Assembly (NCBI GenBank): GCA_947561585.1
Contig: CANNZV010000839.1
Location: 248,001 to 312,000, forward strand
DNA: 64,000 nucleotides
DNA from: Caprella mutica
Taxonomy: Eukaryota > Arthropoda > Malacostraca > Amphipoda > Caprellidae
Direction: 5' to 3'
The position numbers and the translations under genes were made by a program. This document shows, piece after piece, positions 23,261-35,633 of the stretch. Below the pieces are notes generated by a model. That model was not told where the DNA came from. It worked only from the letters and a program-made list of their open reading frames with translations, and ran no database searches. The stretch's first letter is position 1. Each line of letters begins with the position of its first letter.

Positions 23261-24664
23261 CAGGGTGTCCCAGAAGTAACTGACCCTTTTAATTTTCTAA
23301 TTAAACAAAAACTAAGGAGGCCAGGTTGTTAAAATAGGTTTCAAATCAAAGAAAAACATTTTCATGGTTTATTAAGACTATTTTTTGAAAACAATATCTT
23401 TTAGATGATGACCACTGACGCTTCGACAACTTTGCGCTCTTTTCACTGTGTTTTGCATGACCATCCTCAGCGTATCAGGCGAAATTCGAACAATTTGATG
23501 AGTAATGTTGTCCTTGAGTTCCTGCAAATTTGATGGATTTGTCACGTAGACTTTTGACTTAAGGTATCCCCACAGAAAAAAGTCAGCTGGAGTCAAATCT
23601 GGGGAACGAGGAGGCCATGAGACGTTACCAAATCGTGAAATCAAACGGTTTGGAAAAGTCTTCTTCAACAATGCCATTGTTTCTCTTGCTGTATGGCTTG
23701 TTGCTCCATCTTGTTGAAACCAAGTATTGCGCAGGGCTCTTCGTCTCTTAATTCTTGGAATAAGAAATTCTCTTATCATAATTCGGTATCGTTCACCATT
23801 AACTGTTGAAGTTGTTCCATCATCACTTTCGAAGAAGTAAGGACCAAACACCGTGGAGGCAGTTATTCCACACCACACAGTGACACGAGGAGAGTGCAGC
23901 GGCCTTTCCTGGATTTCTTGAGGGTTTTCGTTGCTCCAAATCCTTGAATTATGCCTATTAACGTGGCCAGACAAGTAAAAATGAGCTTCATCCGAGAATA
24001 TGACGTTGTCGATAAACGAGGCCTCCTCGCACAAATGAAGAAAGGATTCTGCATATTCAAGCCGCTGTTGAGGATCATTTGCCGTTATTTCCTGAATCAG
24101 TTGGATTTTGTACGGATATAATTTCAGCTCACTCCTTAAAATGCGTTGTAATGATGATCGACTAACAGATAATTGAGTTGAACGTTTCCTGATTGAGCTC
24201 TTGGGATTAGCTGCAACATCTGCAGAAACTATGTTGATTACTGCTTCAGTACGTATTGATCTTAATCTTCCACATCGTGATCGATCACTAACACTGCCAG
24301 TCTCTGTGAACTTACGATATAGAGACTTTATTGTGTTCTTAGAGGGACTTGTTCTTGTATGAAATTGTATTCGGAAGTCACGCTGCACTTCTGCTATTGA
24401 AAATGTTCTCATGTAGACTTCCAGAATCCTTATTCTTTCCTCTTTGCTGTGCCGAATCATAATGGGCTGTTGGTGTTGACGAATAATGAGAAGTTCTTTA
24501 ATCCGTTCTGGAAGTCTCGCTAAATGGCTGATTCGTATGTGTGATACGGACTTAATTACCATGAAAATTATTATCTTCCATTCAAACTGGTTTTAACAAC
24601 CTAGTGCTCCTAGTTTTTGTTTAATTAGAAAATTAAAAGGGTCAGTTACTTCTGGGACACCCTG
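23261..24664 (-). mobile_element. Rosa-like DD41D Tc1/mariner transposon, apparently complete
   Basis: The element is 1,404 bp, flanked by TA on both sides (23259-23260 and 24665-24666). It ends in 54-bp terminal inverted repeats that I read as identical (23261-23314 and 24611-24664, outermost bases CAGGGTGTCCCAGAAGTAAC). One uninterrupted transposase frame fills most of the space between them on the minus strand. Identical TIRs and an open frame indicate a recent insertion. Confidence 0.93.
23378..24562 (-). CDS. Tc1/mariner-superfamily transposase, DD41D (rosa-like)
   Basis: This nuclear DNA transposase binds its own terminal repeats and performs cut-and-paste insertion at TA. The open frame has 394 codons. 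Residues 38-115 look like a paired helix-turn-helix DNA-binding domain (SKEERIRILEVY, TIKSLYRKF, GRLRS). The catalytic triad is visible: D191 in FSDEAHF, D285 in WFQQDGATSHTA, and D327 in SPDLTPADFF. There are 41 residues between the second and third acids, the spacing reported for rosa-type (DD41D) elements. The first methionine gives about 34 extra N-terminal residues; an internal M at residue 35 (MIRHSKEERI) would give a product of about 360 residues, closer to the family norm. No frameshift or stop was seen. Family assignment rests on spacing, not on alignment. Confidence 0.9.
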   Translation of the reverse strand: MVIKSVSHIRISHLARLPERIKELLIIRQHQQPIMIRHSKEERIRILEVYMRTFSIAEVQRDFRIQFHTRTSPSKNTIKSLYRKFTETGSVSDRSRCGRLRSIRTEAVINIVSADVAANPKSSIRKRSTQLSVSRSSLQRILRSELKLYPYKIQLIQEITANDPQQRLEYAESFLHLCEEASFIDNVIFSDEAHFYLSGHVNRHNSRIWSNENPQEIQERPLHSPRVTVWCGITASTVFGPYFFESDDGTTSTVNGERYRIMIREFLIPRIKRRRALRNTWFQQDGATSHTARETMALLKKTFPNRLISRFGNVSWPPRSPDLTPADFFLWGYLKSKVYVTNPSNLQELKDNITHQIVRISPDTLRMVMQNTVKRAQSCRSVSGHHLKDIVFKK

Positions 24665-24666
24665 TA

Positions 24667-27185
24667 TATTATTACTAAGTGTTTATTCAAGAAACTATAT
24701 AGCATATCATAAAAAATCGTTTGAAGAGACGAAACATAAATTGATTTATATTATACATATTTATCTATTTATATATATTTATCTCATGCATATTTTAACG
24801 AACCACTTTCCACAGAAATTTATTCCGACAATTGGAAATGTTAAGTTAATTAAAATTATTCTGTATTAAACTAATCACTCAACATTACATTAAAGAAAAT
24901 TCTGCTATAGACTCAATTAAGAGAGTTAGATAAATCAAAAAGAAAAATTTGACCCGTTCGGTATTGAAGGCTATTCTAAAGATCAAATTCAATGTTTTCC
25001 TAATTGCTTTCATTATAATTTAAACTTGATAATCAATAACTAATATGAAAACAAATTTATATATATAAGCTCTCAAAATATTTAATACTGCACCAAAATA
25101 TATCTAATGTTACAGTATTCTATTATGTAATTTCAATTAAATGTTAAATGTATAAAATTATATCTTTTCAGTTTCAAAGTGAATCTGTAAGTGGTTTCAT
25201 TGCAGCGATGTATTATTTCAGTGCAGCTACACAGGGGAATGAGAGAAGACTTGCAGATATGATAAGTTACACATAACTTCTTTGTAGTCGATAAAATTGC
25301 AAGAGACTGTAATGGGATGTACGTAGAAATAAAAACAAATAGCGGCTACAATCAATCTAACAATTATCTCTTTTCATAAGTTAATCAATAATGAATTATA
25401 AACTTGTATGAAACTATTCACATTAAACGATCTATACAGGAAAAAGCAGAATAGAGTGAATTAATTGATTAAAATATGAGTCATCAATTAATTACTATTG
25501 AAATTTTATCTATGTTGATGATTATTATTAACTTTCATTGAATTATATCTATATACAATTATATTCGCATTCACTATACTAACCTATAGTTTTCTCTTGA
25601 ATTCACACTAAAAGTACCGCTCGAGGTACTAATTTCACGTCTTAAATGGTTTATTGATAAACGAGCACTTAATTTGATTGAAATTATTTTTGTTGATCTG
25701 ATTTGGAACATTCGCAGGTAGAGTAATTGAACAAACTTGTCTGGCCTTTGATGTAAACGTAATTAACTTCTTTTCTATAGATGCTAATAATAATTACTAA
25801 TAAGGAACGTGGTTTTGATTGGTTCATCTAATAATCTAATTACAGATAGATATAAATTTCTATAAACACGTGTGTACGTAGTATAAATAAAACAAGTATT
25901 CTCTTAGTCAATTGAGATGAATTAAGAAATTTTAGATTTAGATAATATATTTTTCAAATTCCCTCTAGATCTTACATCTGTAAATATGTCAGTTTTCTGA
26001 CACTGAAAGCTGCTCTCCCTCTTGTTAAATTTATTACAACATGACAAGCTGCAAACAAGATAACAAATGTACAAACTTAAGATGGATGATACTCACAATT
26101 GTCTAGAGAAATAAACTGCATGCCACATGCAAATTAAAAAGCTGAGACTATTCCAATTTATAAGTTTATATCAATTCAGCTAGTTTTTTTATAGTATCAT
26201 AATATTTTTCAAACTTATCAACTTTCCATCGAAAATGAATTAATATTGCAATACATGGTAGTAGATTTATTCACTCATTTAATAATCATTGTTACATATT
26301 TGATAGTTCTCAATTTTTTTAATACAAACATCAATTTTATTTCAGTGTTAATTATTCATCTCAGAGGAACGAATAAGTTTATAAATATTAACTTTGAAAC
26401 TCAAATACGTCACATCACAAGTTGTTTAATGTTTATCCCACGAGAACAATTAGGAAGGATATCATTTGTATAAATGAAAATCTAGTGAGACAGCTATCTC
26501 CACATTGCTGCCAGAGGTTCTAATTTATAGCCTTCTTTATAAACCGGTTCAAATGAGAACGCTTACTTTCATTAAAATTTAGCAATTCATGCTCTAAGTT
26601 TTCAAAAATTGATCAACAAAGAGCTAGAAATTCACATTGCGATTACGAAATCAATTTCGATTTTTGTCGATTTTATCTCGTTTGCGACAGTACATTTTTG
26701 GCAACAGAAGTCATAAATGAGGCGATTAAAGTCTATAATTCGTGTATTGTACTGATCTCATTGGCACAAATTGTTCATGCCGAATATTTGGTTAAGCTAT
26801 ACGAAACGAAAAACTATTCTACTTTTATGAACTGATTTAATTGTCAATACAATGATGTGTTAATTTTTGAAGAAAGCTTGAAATATATATTCCTATAACA
26901 AAATATAGTAATCTATAACTTGTTTGTTATATACTCATAGTTCAATATACTACATACGCTGCTTTCTCTAAGAGATTCTTATTTAATGTAAAGATAATAA
27001 TTGAACAGATCTTTATCATCACATGCACACTTAAATAAGAATTTAGACATTAGTGAACTTTCTTTCCATGTAACTGCTTTAAATTGTTGCTCATATACTA
27101 CTCAATATTAATGATATAGTTCAATGCAGTCATAAAATATCTAGCAACTAGTGGGGCTATTTTCACTAAGGGTTTGTGTTGTATA
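24667..27185. other. AT-rich DNA without recognised genes
   Basis: No repeat or coding signal beyond short frames. AGTACC and GGTACT pair over six bases near 25613-25630. Confidence 0.5.
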
Positions 27186-27189
27186 TAAA

Positions 27190-27868
27190 GGGCCTTTTAG
27201 ACGTGATACATTTTGTATCAGCAACATTGTATATATACAAATGTCGCGCAATTGTTTCTGTATACGGCAAGCACTTTGTTTAGACGAGAATTTGGTGCGA
27301 GGCAACTCTAGTGTCGCACAAGCGACTGTTTAAATAGTTTAAATTACTTGCTATTAGCTATATCAAATGATTTGAGGGTAGGAAATTTGAGGGATAACTT
27401 CAGTAGGGCAATTTACTTGGATACAAAATAAAGAAATCAATCATAATTTAGAACGCAGATCTTTAGGACATTTAAAACTTAAATCGTAACATAATAAACG
27501 CGATGCAATTATAAATTGCTAGGGCGCCAAAACAATATTTTACTCCATTTATAGAGTGTTGACTGTTTTCATATAATCATGAATTAGCTAATAAAAGATA
27601 TATTTATTCATAAAAAATGATACATCTGTGTGTGGTGTGTAGGGAGATGTGTGTGCGTCTGTAGCTGTGACGCACTTATCTCCCTCTGACAGCCAATAAC
27701 ACACTGAGGATTTCTGTAAACATTTGTTTCAGCACTGTTGCGCGACACCAACTCGCACTGAGCGAATCGAGAAATGTCGCAGAGAAATTGTGGCTGAAAC
27801 ACCAGGGCAACAGTTCTGAAACAAATTGTCGCGCAACATTGTGAAAATGTTTCACGTCTGAAAGGCCC
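27190..27868. mobile_element. TTAA-type MITE with GGGCCTTTYAGACGTG termini
   Basis: The left end GGGCCTTTTAGACGTGATAC (27190 on) is mirrored by the right end. Reading inward, that is GGGCCTTTCAGACGTGAAAC. The similarity continues for about 70 bp and includes GTCGCGCAA. TTAA follows the right end (27869-27872); the corresponding left flank is TAAA, one substitution away. Length is 679 bp with no transposase. An inner pair of words (GGTGCGAGGCAACTC near 27295 and its diverged complement near 27740) suggests subterminal repeats. Superfamily (piggyBac, Kolobok or Sola3) is undetermined. Confidence 0.65.
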
Positions 27869-27872
27869 TTAA

Positions 27873-29534
27873 CGTTCATATTACTTCTCGCTAAACTAAC
27901 ATCTAACAGCTCATTTTTGGGCCTCTCATTAATTATATCCCATAATAAAAATGATATGTTTTGAAAATATTAGCTGTAATCCAGTACTTTATTTATAAAA
28001 ATTCATGAATAATTATCAGAGTTTAATTTAAGAAATTAATATTAATAGGCAGTAGGAAAGTTTAATTAATGGTATAGATTACCTCGCTTTTTTATAACAC
28101 TTTGAGAAATGGAAATAGATATTTATTTATTTACTATGCTAATAATAATTATAAAGAAAGTTATTAAAGTCAAAATTAAACACGATGGATTATCACTGGA
28201 ATATATACTAAATCCGTAAGTCATAGTTGAGGTTTAAGCTACTCCACGAAACAATAGATAAAGCATAGAGGTTTTATTGTAAAGAGAATACGAATATAAT
28301 TTAGTTTATATCGCAGTGCTGGTTTAATTGAACGTACCTTGGATTTTGGTGATGAACACAGTATATTTCAAGAGTTTTCACTGAAGGAAATTTAGGAAGA
28401 CGGGAGATTTGAAAGTTTTGAAATAGAACTTTTCGTAGAGCAAATCCCCAGCTATTAAACGAGTTATACAAATTGTATACTTTAAGAAGTTGATCAGATC
28501 GAACAACATATCTTGACCAAATAAAGGATGAATAATTAAGAATGAAAAACTTAAACATTCTGTGTGTTTACAATATTATTTAATCATAGTTCTACAACAA
28601 TGCATATTTAGTAGCAATCATATAACTCTTTACTATTATACAATATTGAGACAATATCTTGAATTCTGGATAGAGTTATCCACGGAGTTTGTAGTTACCA
28701 CACACACGTTGTCTCCTGATATGCACCTGCAATTCTCTCAGCTATCGATATAGTGAAGGTCCATAGTTATATATCTTCTATTTGTGTTCTGCAATATCAA
28801 GCAACAACATATTTCAAATATAGTAGAGAATTCAAATTCTCTCAGCATTCATCTATATTCTGTGTATGTTTGATATTTGTCACTTCTTAATATAGTTTGT
28901 CCTTCCATTCTGTCTGACGTGTCGAAATAGATGTCCTTTGACTATCATGTTTCTATGGAGCTTGAAAACAGTAAATGTAAATATTTATACACTATTATGT
29001 AGTCACCCGATATATTATTATAATATGGCTACAATATAGTATATAACTATATATTTTTCAAACTTAGAGTAATAAATATTGATCCCTACTCCCTTTTCAT
29101 TTACCACACGAATAATTAAAAAATAAAACATTCAAAATATATTTACTTTCTAATCAGTCTCTACCATCGGCTCAAAATTTCAGACTGTCCCCAGTTGAAT
29201 CTCATTCGAAATTAATTCTATCGAGTTTCTATACCAATGAATTTTATTTACCGTCGATCTAAAATGATGGGGGCTCAAACCATAAAATAGGTTCGTATTA
29301 TTCTCACTCACTTGGGAACGAAGGAGAGATTTTCCTCTTGATTAATGGTGCGATAAAAGAATTTAATTACATCAAATAAGGAAACTTTTGAGCCATAATT
29401 GCGCGTGCTTAATATAAATGCCATTGCTTAAGCTCGATAAATTCCATACTCCCAGAGCCTCAAATAGTGTAGATATTTCTTCATTCATTTGTTGAATATA
29501 CCTTCAAATTCTAGAGTGAAAAGTTGAAATATAT
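27873..29534. other. AT-rich DNA without recognised genes
   Basis: No repeat or coding signal that I can support. Confidence 0.5.
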
Positions 29535-30966
29535 GTACTATCAGAGAAAAAAGTCACTGTGATGATGTACTATCAGAGAAAAGAGTCATGATATACTATC
29601 AGAGAAAAGAGTCACTGTGATGATATACTATCAGAGAAAAGAGTCACTGTGATGATGTACTATCAGAGAAAAGAGTCATGATATACTATCAGAGAAAAGA
29701 GTCACTGTAATGATATACTATCAGAGAAAAGAGTCACTGTGATGATGTACTATCAGAGAAAAGAGTCACTGTGATGATGTACTATCAGAGAAAAGAGTCA
29801 CTGTGATGATGTACTATCAGAGAAAAGAGTCACTGTGATGATGTACTATCAGAGAAAAGAGTCACTGTGATGATGCACTATCAGAGAAAAGAGTCACTGT
29901 GATGATGTACTATCAGAGAAAAGAGTCACTGTGATTATGTACTATCAGAGAAAAGAGTCACTGTGATGATGTACTATCAGAAAAAAGAGTCACTGTGATG
30001 ATGTACTATAAGAGAAAAGAGTCACTGTGATGATGTACTATCAGAGAAAAGAGTCACTGTGATGATATACTATCAGAAAAAAGAGTCACTCTGATGATAT
30101 ACTATAAGAGAAAAGAGTCACTGTGATGATGTACTACCAGAGAAAAGAGTCACTGTGATGATGTACTATCAGAGAAAAGAGTCACTGTGATGATGTACTA
30201 CCAGAGAAAAGAGTCACTGTGATGATGTACTATCAGAGAAAAGAGTCACTGTGATGATATACTATAAGAGAAAAGAGTCACTGCGATGATGTACTATCAG
30301 AGAAAAGAGTCACTGTGATGATATACTATCTGAGAAAAGAGTCACTGTGATGATGTACTATCAGAGAAAAGAGTCACTGTGATGATGTACTATCAGAGAA
30401 AAGAGTCACTGTGATGATATACTATCAGAGAAAAGAATCACTGTGATGATGTACTATCAGAGAAAAGAGTCACTGTGATGATATAATATAAGAGAAAAGA
30501 GTCACTGTGATGATGTACTATCAGAGAAAAGAGTCACTGTGATGATGTACTCTCAGAGAAAAGAGTCACTGTGATGATGTACTATCAGAGAAAAGAGTCA
30601 CTGTGATGATATACTATCAGAAAAAAATCAGAAAAAAGAGTCACTCTGATGATATACTATCAGAGAAAAGAGTCACTGTGATGATATACTATCAGAGAAA
30701 AGAGTCACTGTGATGATGTACTATCAGAGAAAAAATTCACTGTGATGATGTACTATCAGAGAAAAGAGTCACTGTGATGATCTACTATCAGAGAAAAAAT
30801 TCACTGTGGTGATGTACTATCAGAGAAAAGAGTCACTGTGATGATGTACTATCAGAGAAAAGAGTCACTGTGATGATGTACTATCAGAGAAAAGAGTCAC
30901 TGTGATGATGTACTATCAGAGAAAAGAGTCACTGTGATGATGTACTATCAGAGAAAAGAGTCACTA
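29535..30966. repeat. 32-bp satellite, about 45 copies
   Basis: The unit is 32 bp and contains TACTATCAGAGAAAAGAGTC followed by ACTGTGATGATG. It repeats head to tail for 1.43 kb. Shortened 26-bp variants, lacking six bases after GAGTC, occur near 29585 and 29667. They produce a 26+32+32 pattern duplicated once at the left end. Substituted units (TATAAGAG, ACCAGAG, AAAAATTCAC) are scattered, and one local slip near 30620 duplicates ATCAGAAAAAA. The period is not a multiple of three and all frames stop, so it is not coding. Confidence 0.97.
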
Positions 30967-33478
30967 CAAGATGCTAATTTCACAAATTACGGTCTTTTCT
31001 ATCTATATTATTTTCAAATCTTAACAAATTTGCTGTCTTGCACTCGGACTAATTTGAAATATTTACAAGCACTAAAATTAGCACAGTTTCTATTTCGAAA
31101 TGTGGAATTAATGAACCGTGAATAATAATTTGATACACACATGTCTTGACTAGACGTATGTATATTCGTGAACATAAAAAAGATTGGGTAAAAAATGACT
31201 CGATTCCGTCAAATTTCATGTGAACCCTCATTTTTACTATGTAAAGAAGAAATTTCGACTTTATCATCAGTTCGACCCCCGCAACCCAGTTTGTCGATTA
31301 TTTAACAAATTTTACACATATATTAGCTTCTCTTCAAGCAATCATTGAATGTAATATTTAATGATCGTTATTTCCATATAACCATTTAAAACAAAGCATT
31401 TTCAGTGTGTTGCTGACATTACTTATAATTATTAATGTGTTTACTAATTTAAGCACAAATCATTAATTTACTTTACTAATTCCAAACACGAACACTTTCA
31501 TTGAGTTACTCTTTTTCTTCATTTTAGTGCCAGGAGGTCGTTATTAGCCTTCGAATAACGAAACAAAAGTCATTCTCATGCCCTCAATATCTTCCGGCCA
31601 TTTGTTGCAAGTAGCGCTCTGTCCCCTAAAGATACGACAAAAATCTTAACAGAAATCCCTACACCATTTCAATTAGTTCTTCTATTCGACATTTAGGTTC
31701 GATGTTTGAAAAATACTTATAGTTATTTATATATTAAAATCATTGAACTTATTCTCTTCATATATTATATTGTAAATAGTCAAATTATTTTTCTTAAAAA
31801 AATCCACCAAATATGCTGTAATTTTATTATCTCGATAAATGCTGGAAATTATTTTCCATATAATATAGTACTTATATTTATTTCCCATTTGTTAAAAATA
31901 ATACCTAATATGATGGTGAGAGATGCTACAAGTGACTGTATGGCTCCTATATACGAAGACCTACTGACCAGCCATTTCAAAGGGCCTCGTCTATAGATGG
32001 ATATCCTTTGATATGAGGACATGATCCATTAGAGTCAAGGCAAACTCTGAATTTATAAAGATTTCAACAACACTGAAGATATTCAGTGGTCTTTCATTGT
32101 ATTATAACAGGATTATATTATGGACTTAAATTTATCTAATTTTGTAAAGATACATATTCATCCAAGTAAAGTTAAATGAATATTACACATGAAAACTCAA
32201 TGTAAAATAGGTACATATTAATGAAATATTCGAATATTTCAACTTGTATAATTTATGTATATTATTTTGTTTTACATCATAGTTAGAGTATGTAATTGGT
32301 TAATTTTTGGCTATAAATTATCAATTAACTCGAAAGCAATTTCTATCTCTCCACCAAACAATCAGAACAAAAGAACTCACCCTCACAACCTTATTATTAG
32401 AAGTTCCTCTGACTCCTGGTTTATTGACAGTGCGTTATCATGAGTGACGACACAATCCATCTTTCGTTATCTAGTGTTATCTGGGGTCATGCCAGCCTCT
32501 CCGTAGAATCTTAATAATGTAAGGCGAAGATCTTCCCTAGCAGATAACATTGACTTGCCAGGCTATGCAGAATCTGCCAAATTGAGGAATAATTTGTGGC
32601 ACTGAAGAACTGTGCAATAAATCATTAATAATTTTCAGAGTACGATGTGAATAATAGTGAATACCTACACTTATATAGCTAAATGTAGCATGAATAGAAA
32701 TTGAAAAAGTTTCAGTTCTATTCATATCATCATTTATTTCATTGCCTTTGTGGCAATTGAATCAAATCTAAATTGATAGATGATACAGCTTTATATTTTG
32801 TCTACAATATGCACTAATTTACAGCTTTTTGACTATTTGTTTCATAAACTCCGTATTTCAGAATGTTATTACCGAGTGTTTGAAAATACAAACAGATATG
32901 TGGTTACTGAAAGTGGAAATTCTGGTTTCTTCTGATTCACTAAAAATGATACTTCAGTATAATATTTCCATCATGAAAAAGGATTAAATTGACAGCAAGT
33001 ATGTTTATAATCTAGATCAATTTCTTTCTTGGTGCAGTTAATTGTAATAATTTGAGCTTGTGCTGTTTCTTCACAGTACGTAGAAGGATAGCAATCACAT
33101 TAGATGTCATTTCTTATGAGCTACGAGAGACGCTGTTACTATTTTTGTACACTGCGCATGCGTATAAGTTACCTAAACCTTGAAACTGATGATATTACTG
33201 GAACATGTCTATGATATTGTAAGAAATCCTTTCTATATGATTTATAATGTATACTATGTGCATAAATAATTTAAATAGAGCCATTCTTGTAAGAGTTACT
33301 AGAAAAAATACCATAATGAGTGCTATGGTAGTATTTTGTTAATTATTGTATATTGTGATATTTTATTGTGATAAATATAGCATAAATTACAATAAAAATT
33401 AGAAGAAAGATAATTATTTGTAATGATTTTTGAAGTTTCGTCCTGCTGACGGATGCTACATAGAATCTGTTACTCCTC
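30967..33478. other. AT-rich DNA without recognised genes
   Basis: Local items only. There is a perfect hairpin at 31538-31561 (TCGTTATT / AATAACGA). TGCGCATGCGTA at 33153-33164 resembles an NRF-1/Ewg core. No transcription unit can be tied to either. Confidence 0.5.
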
Positions 33479-33487
33479 CAGTAGAAT

Positions 33488-35624
33488 GGTGTGCAGAAAA
33501 TTCACCGCCGGAAAGTTCACCGCAACTCAATTCACCGCAAAACAGTTTAATTCAAAATTTAACGGTAATACTGAAAACTTATAATAAAATAATGGATCAG
33601 CCACAAAATAGACATTAAATAATTGAAAAATACAGGCTTGTTTAAGATGTAGTTTCACGTCTCATTGGATACTTATAAAGCTTTTCTAATAAAAGAAAAT
33701 ATTTAGGGACAGGAAAATTGAATTAATATTATAGGTTATATGAAATAATATAAATTATATTAGGATATTGACATTAATTTCTCTGTAGTAGTAGTTTGTT
33801 ATATTTGATCAATCAATACATATAAGCTAATGACACAAAAATTACGAGTTGTCATAATTAAACAGCTATATTCCCATGCATTAAACGTAAATGTAGTTGC
33901 AAAAAAAAATGAACATTATCGACATGGGAATTGGCAGTGTAATGTTGCACATTTCAGCTGTGAAAACTAGATATCTCACACTAAGTAGATGTTAATATTC
34001 ACAACTCTAAAGTATGTAGGTATTGTAAAAGAATGGAATTGTGTGTATAACTTCGTTCACTATAAAATCCTTAGATTATATCACATGTATGAAACCATAA
34101 ATAATGTTTAAAAGGAGTATCATCTACACGTTAAAAAATAGTTTATGGTAACTATACCTGTTACACTAAAGAGCACTAAATGAATCCATTTTTCGAATTT
34201 GGTAGAATTATAGATTATAAGAGTCATTTTATTACCACATATACTAATAAATGGTGCACCGACAATTGAATCCAGGACAATTGGGCCCCGACAATTGGGC
34301 CCAGGGCCCAGGAAAGTTGGGCCCAACGACCATTGGGCCCCGGACAATTGGGCCCACGACAATTGGGCACCAAAACAATTAAGCCCAGAAAAAAATTGGG
34401 CAGAAAACACAATATAGAAATGTTACCTTGTTTTTACTAGGGAAGTGACAATATTATCTTTGAAATATGCTTTATATTCGCTAAATATATGTTTATATTT
34501 TTTTAATTCATTTCATATACTTGATGAGGTATATATTAGCAAGCACCTTGAATCACATTTGGATGCTAATCTCATGTTTCAATGTAATGAAAAACTTTGA
34601 AGTATTTAAATAAGTCGTATTATTTTGAATCATGTCATATGGTTCCTATGTGTAGTGTGCATCGTCAGACATAGACAAATATTTGGTAAAAAATGGGTAA
34701 ATTTTAAAGGTTAAACGTTACATAGAACAGTTGTTGGGATAAAATGAGATTATGAGAATACATTTTGTAATAATAATTCATAAGACTCTTCAATATTGAT
34801 CACTGAACACCATTCAAATAATTCACGTTAACTTCAATTCAATTTGTATGTTCCAATGATTCCGGCATGTCTAAAATACCTACATCCTTATATTTTATTG
34901 TTTCTTAATCTTAAATAGCTACATTATTTTTTTCTATTGGTTACATCCTAACTCATTCACTTCACAGGAGTTCACTATATAGACTCATAGAGGTACTGTA
35001 ACTAGGAAATTTGTTGCTTACATAACCTATCTTGGAACAGAAAATTATTGTAGTTTAAAAGAATAATCATTCATGAAAAGAATGCGTTTTATTAAAAAAT
35101 AATTATTTTTCATAATGAGAAATTTTTTTTCATGTGAGGAATATTCTTTATTTTAAATATGCTCAAGACTATATTTTTAAACAAAACGCATATTGTCACA
35201 AACCTAGTTATTACAGTAGCAAGGGTCTTTTATTGAGTTAATACAGTAAACTCTGAAAAAAATTGATAAATAATATAATTGTCTTGGTGCCCAATTGTCT
35301 TGGAACCCAATTGTTGTGGGGCCCAATTGTTCTCAGCCCAATAGTCTTGGGCCCAATTGTCGGGGTCCACTAATAACGCTAATAAATTGTATATATGAGT
35401 AATATTTAGACGTAACGTAACGAAGTATTCGAAAACGTTCTCAATCAATAATAATATATGCGTACAGTGGTCTTTACCCTTATTAAAAGGAATAGCAACA
35501 CACATTACCTATATTAAACTTTACCATGCGGTGAATTGAGTTGTGGTGAATTTTCCACTCGGTGAATTGAGTTGTGGTGAACTTTCCATGCGGTGAATTG
35601 AGTTGTGGTGAACTTTCCTGTATT
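33488..35624. mobile_element. Foldback element, GCGGTGAATTGAG subfamily (outer, interrupted)
   Basis: The left array at 33488-33545 reads TTCACCGC words. The right array at 35526-35624 reads the complement: GCGGTGAATTGAGTTGTGG alternating with GTGAACTTTCC, period about 28 bp. Perfect 9-bp direct repeats CAGTAGAAT border it (33479-33487 and 35625-35633), a strong target-duplication candidate. The left terminus is GGTGTGCAG. The element is 2,137 bp as found, about 1.0 kb after removing the inner element at 34252-35368 and its duplication. No transposase is present. Confidence 0.78.
34252..35368. mobile_element. Foldback element, GACAATTGGGCCC subfamily (inner)
   Basis: The left array (34253-34400) has about nine units of GACAATTGGGCCC type. 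The right array (35278-35368) has about six units of the complement GGGCCCAATTGTC. Flanks ACTAATAAA (34243-34251) and ACTAATAAC (35369-35377) match at 8 of 9. Termini are GGTGCACCGAC on the left and, read inward, GTGGACCCCGAC on the right. The 880-bp interior is AT-rich without an ORF. Small minus-strand frames at 34120-34412 and 35230-35505 only read the arrays. Confidence 0.78.
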
Positions 35625-35633
35625 CAGTAGAAT

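Noticed and set aside
29535..30966. Regular 32-bp repeats as a CRISPR array
   Set aside because: Units are contiguous with no unique spacers, there are no cas genes, and the context is eukaryotic.
30934..31267. Frames of 63 and 72 codons at the satellite edge
   Set aside because: No domain, no codon bias and no context; one begins inside the satellite.
33153..33164. NRF-1-like TGCGCATGCGTA as a promoter
   Set aside because: No CpG island, initiator or downstream exon visible; a single motif is not enough.
34120..34412. Two minus-strand frames rich in Gly, Pro and Ala
   Set aside because: Both are translations of the GACAATTGGGCCC array.
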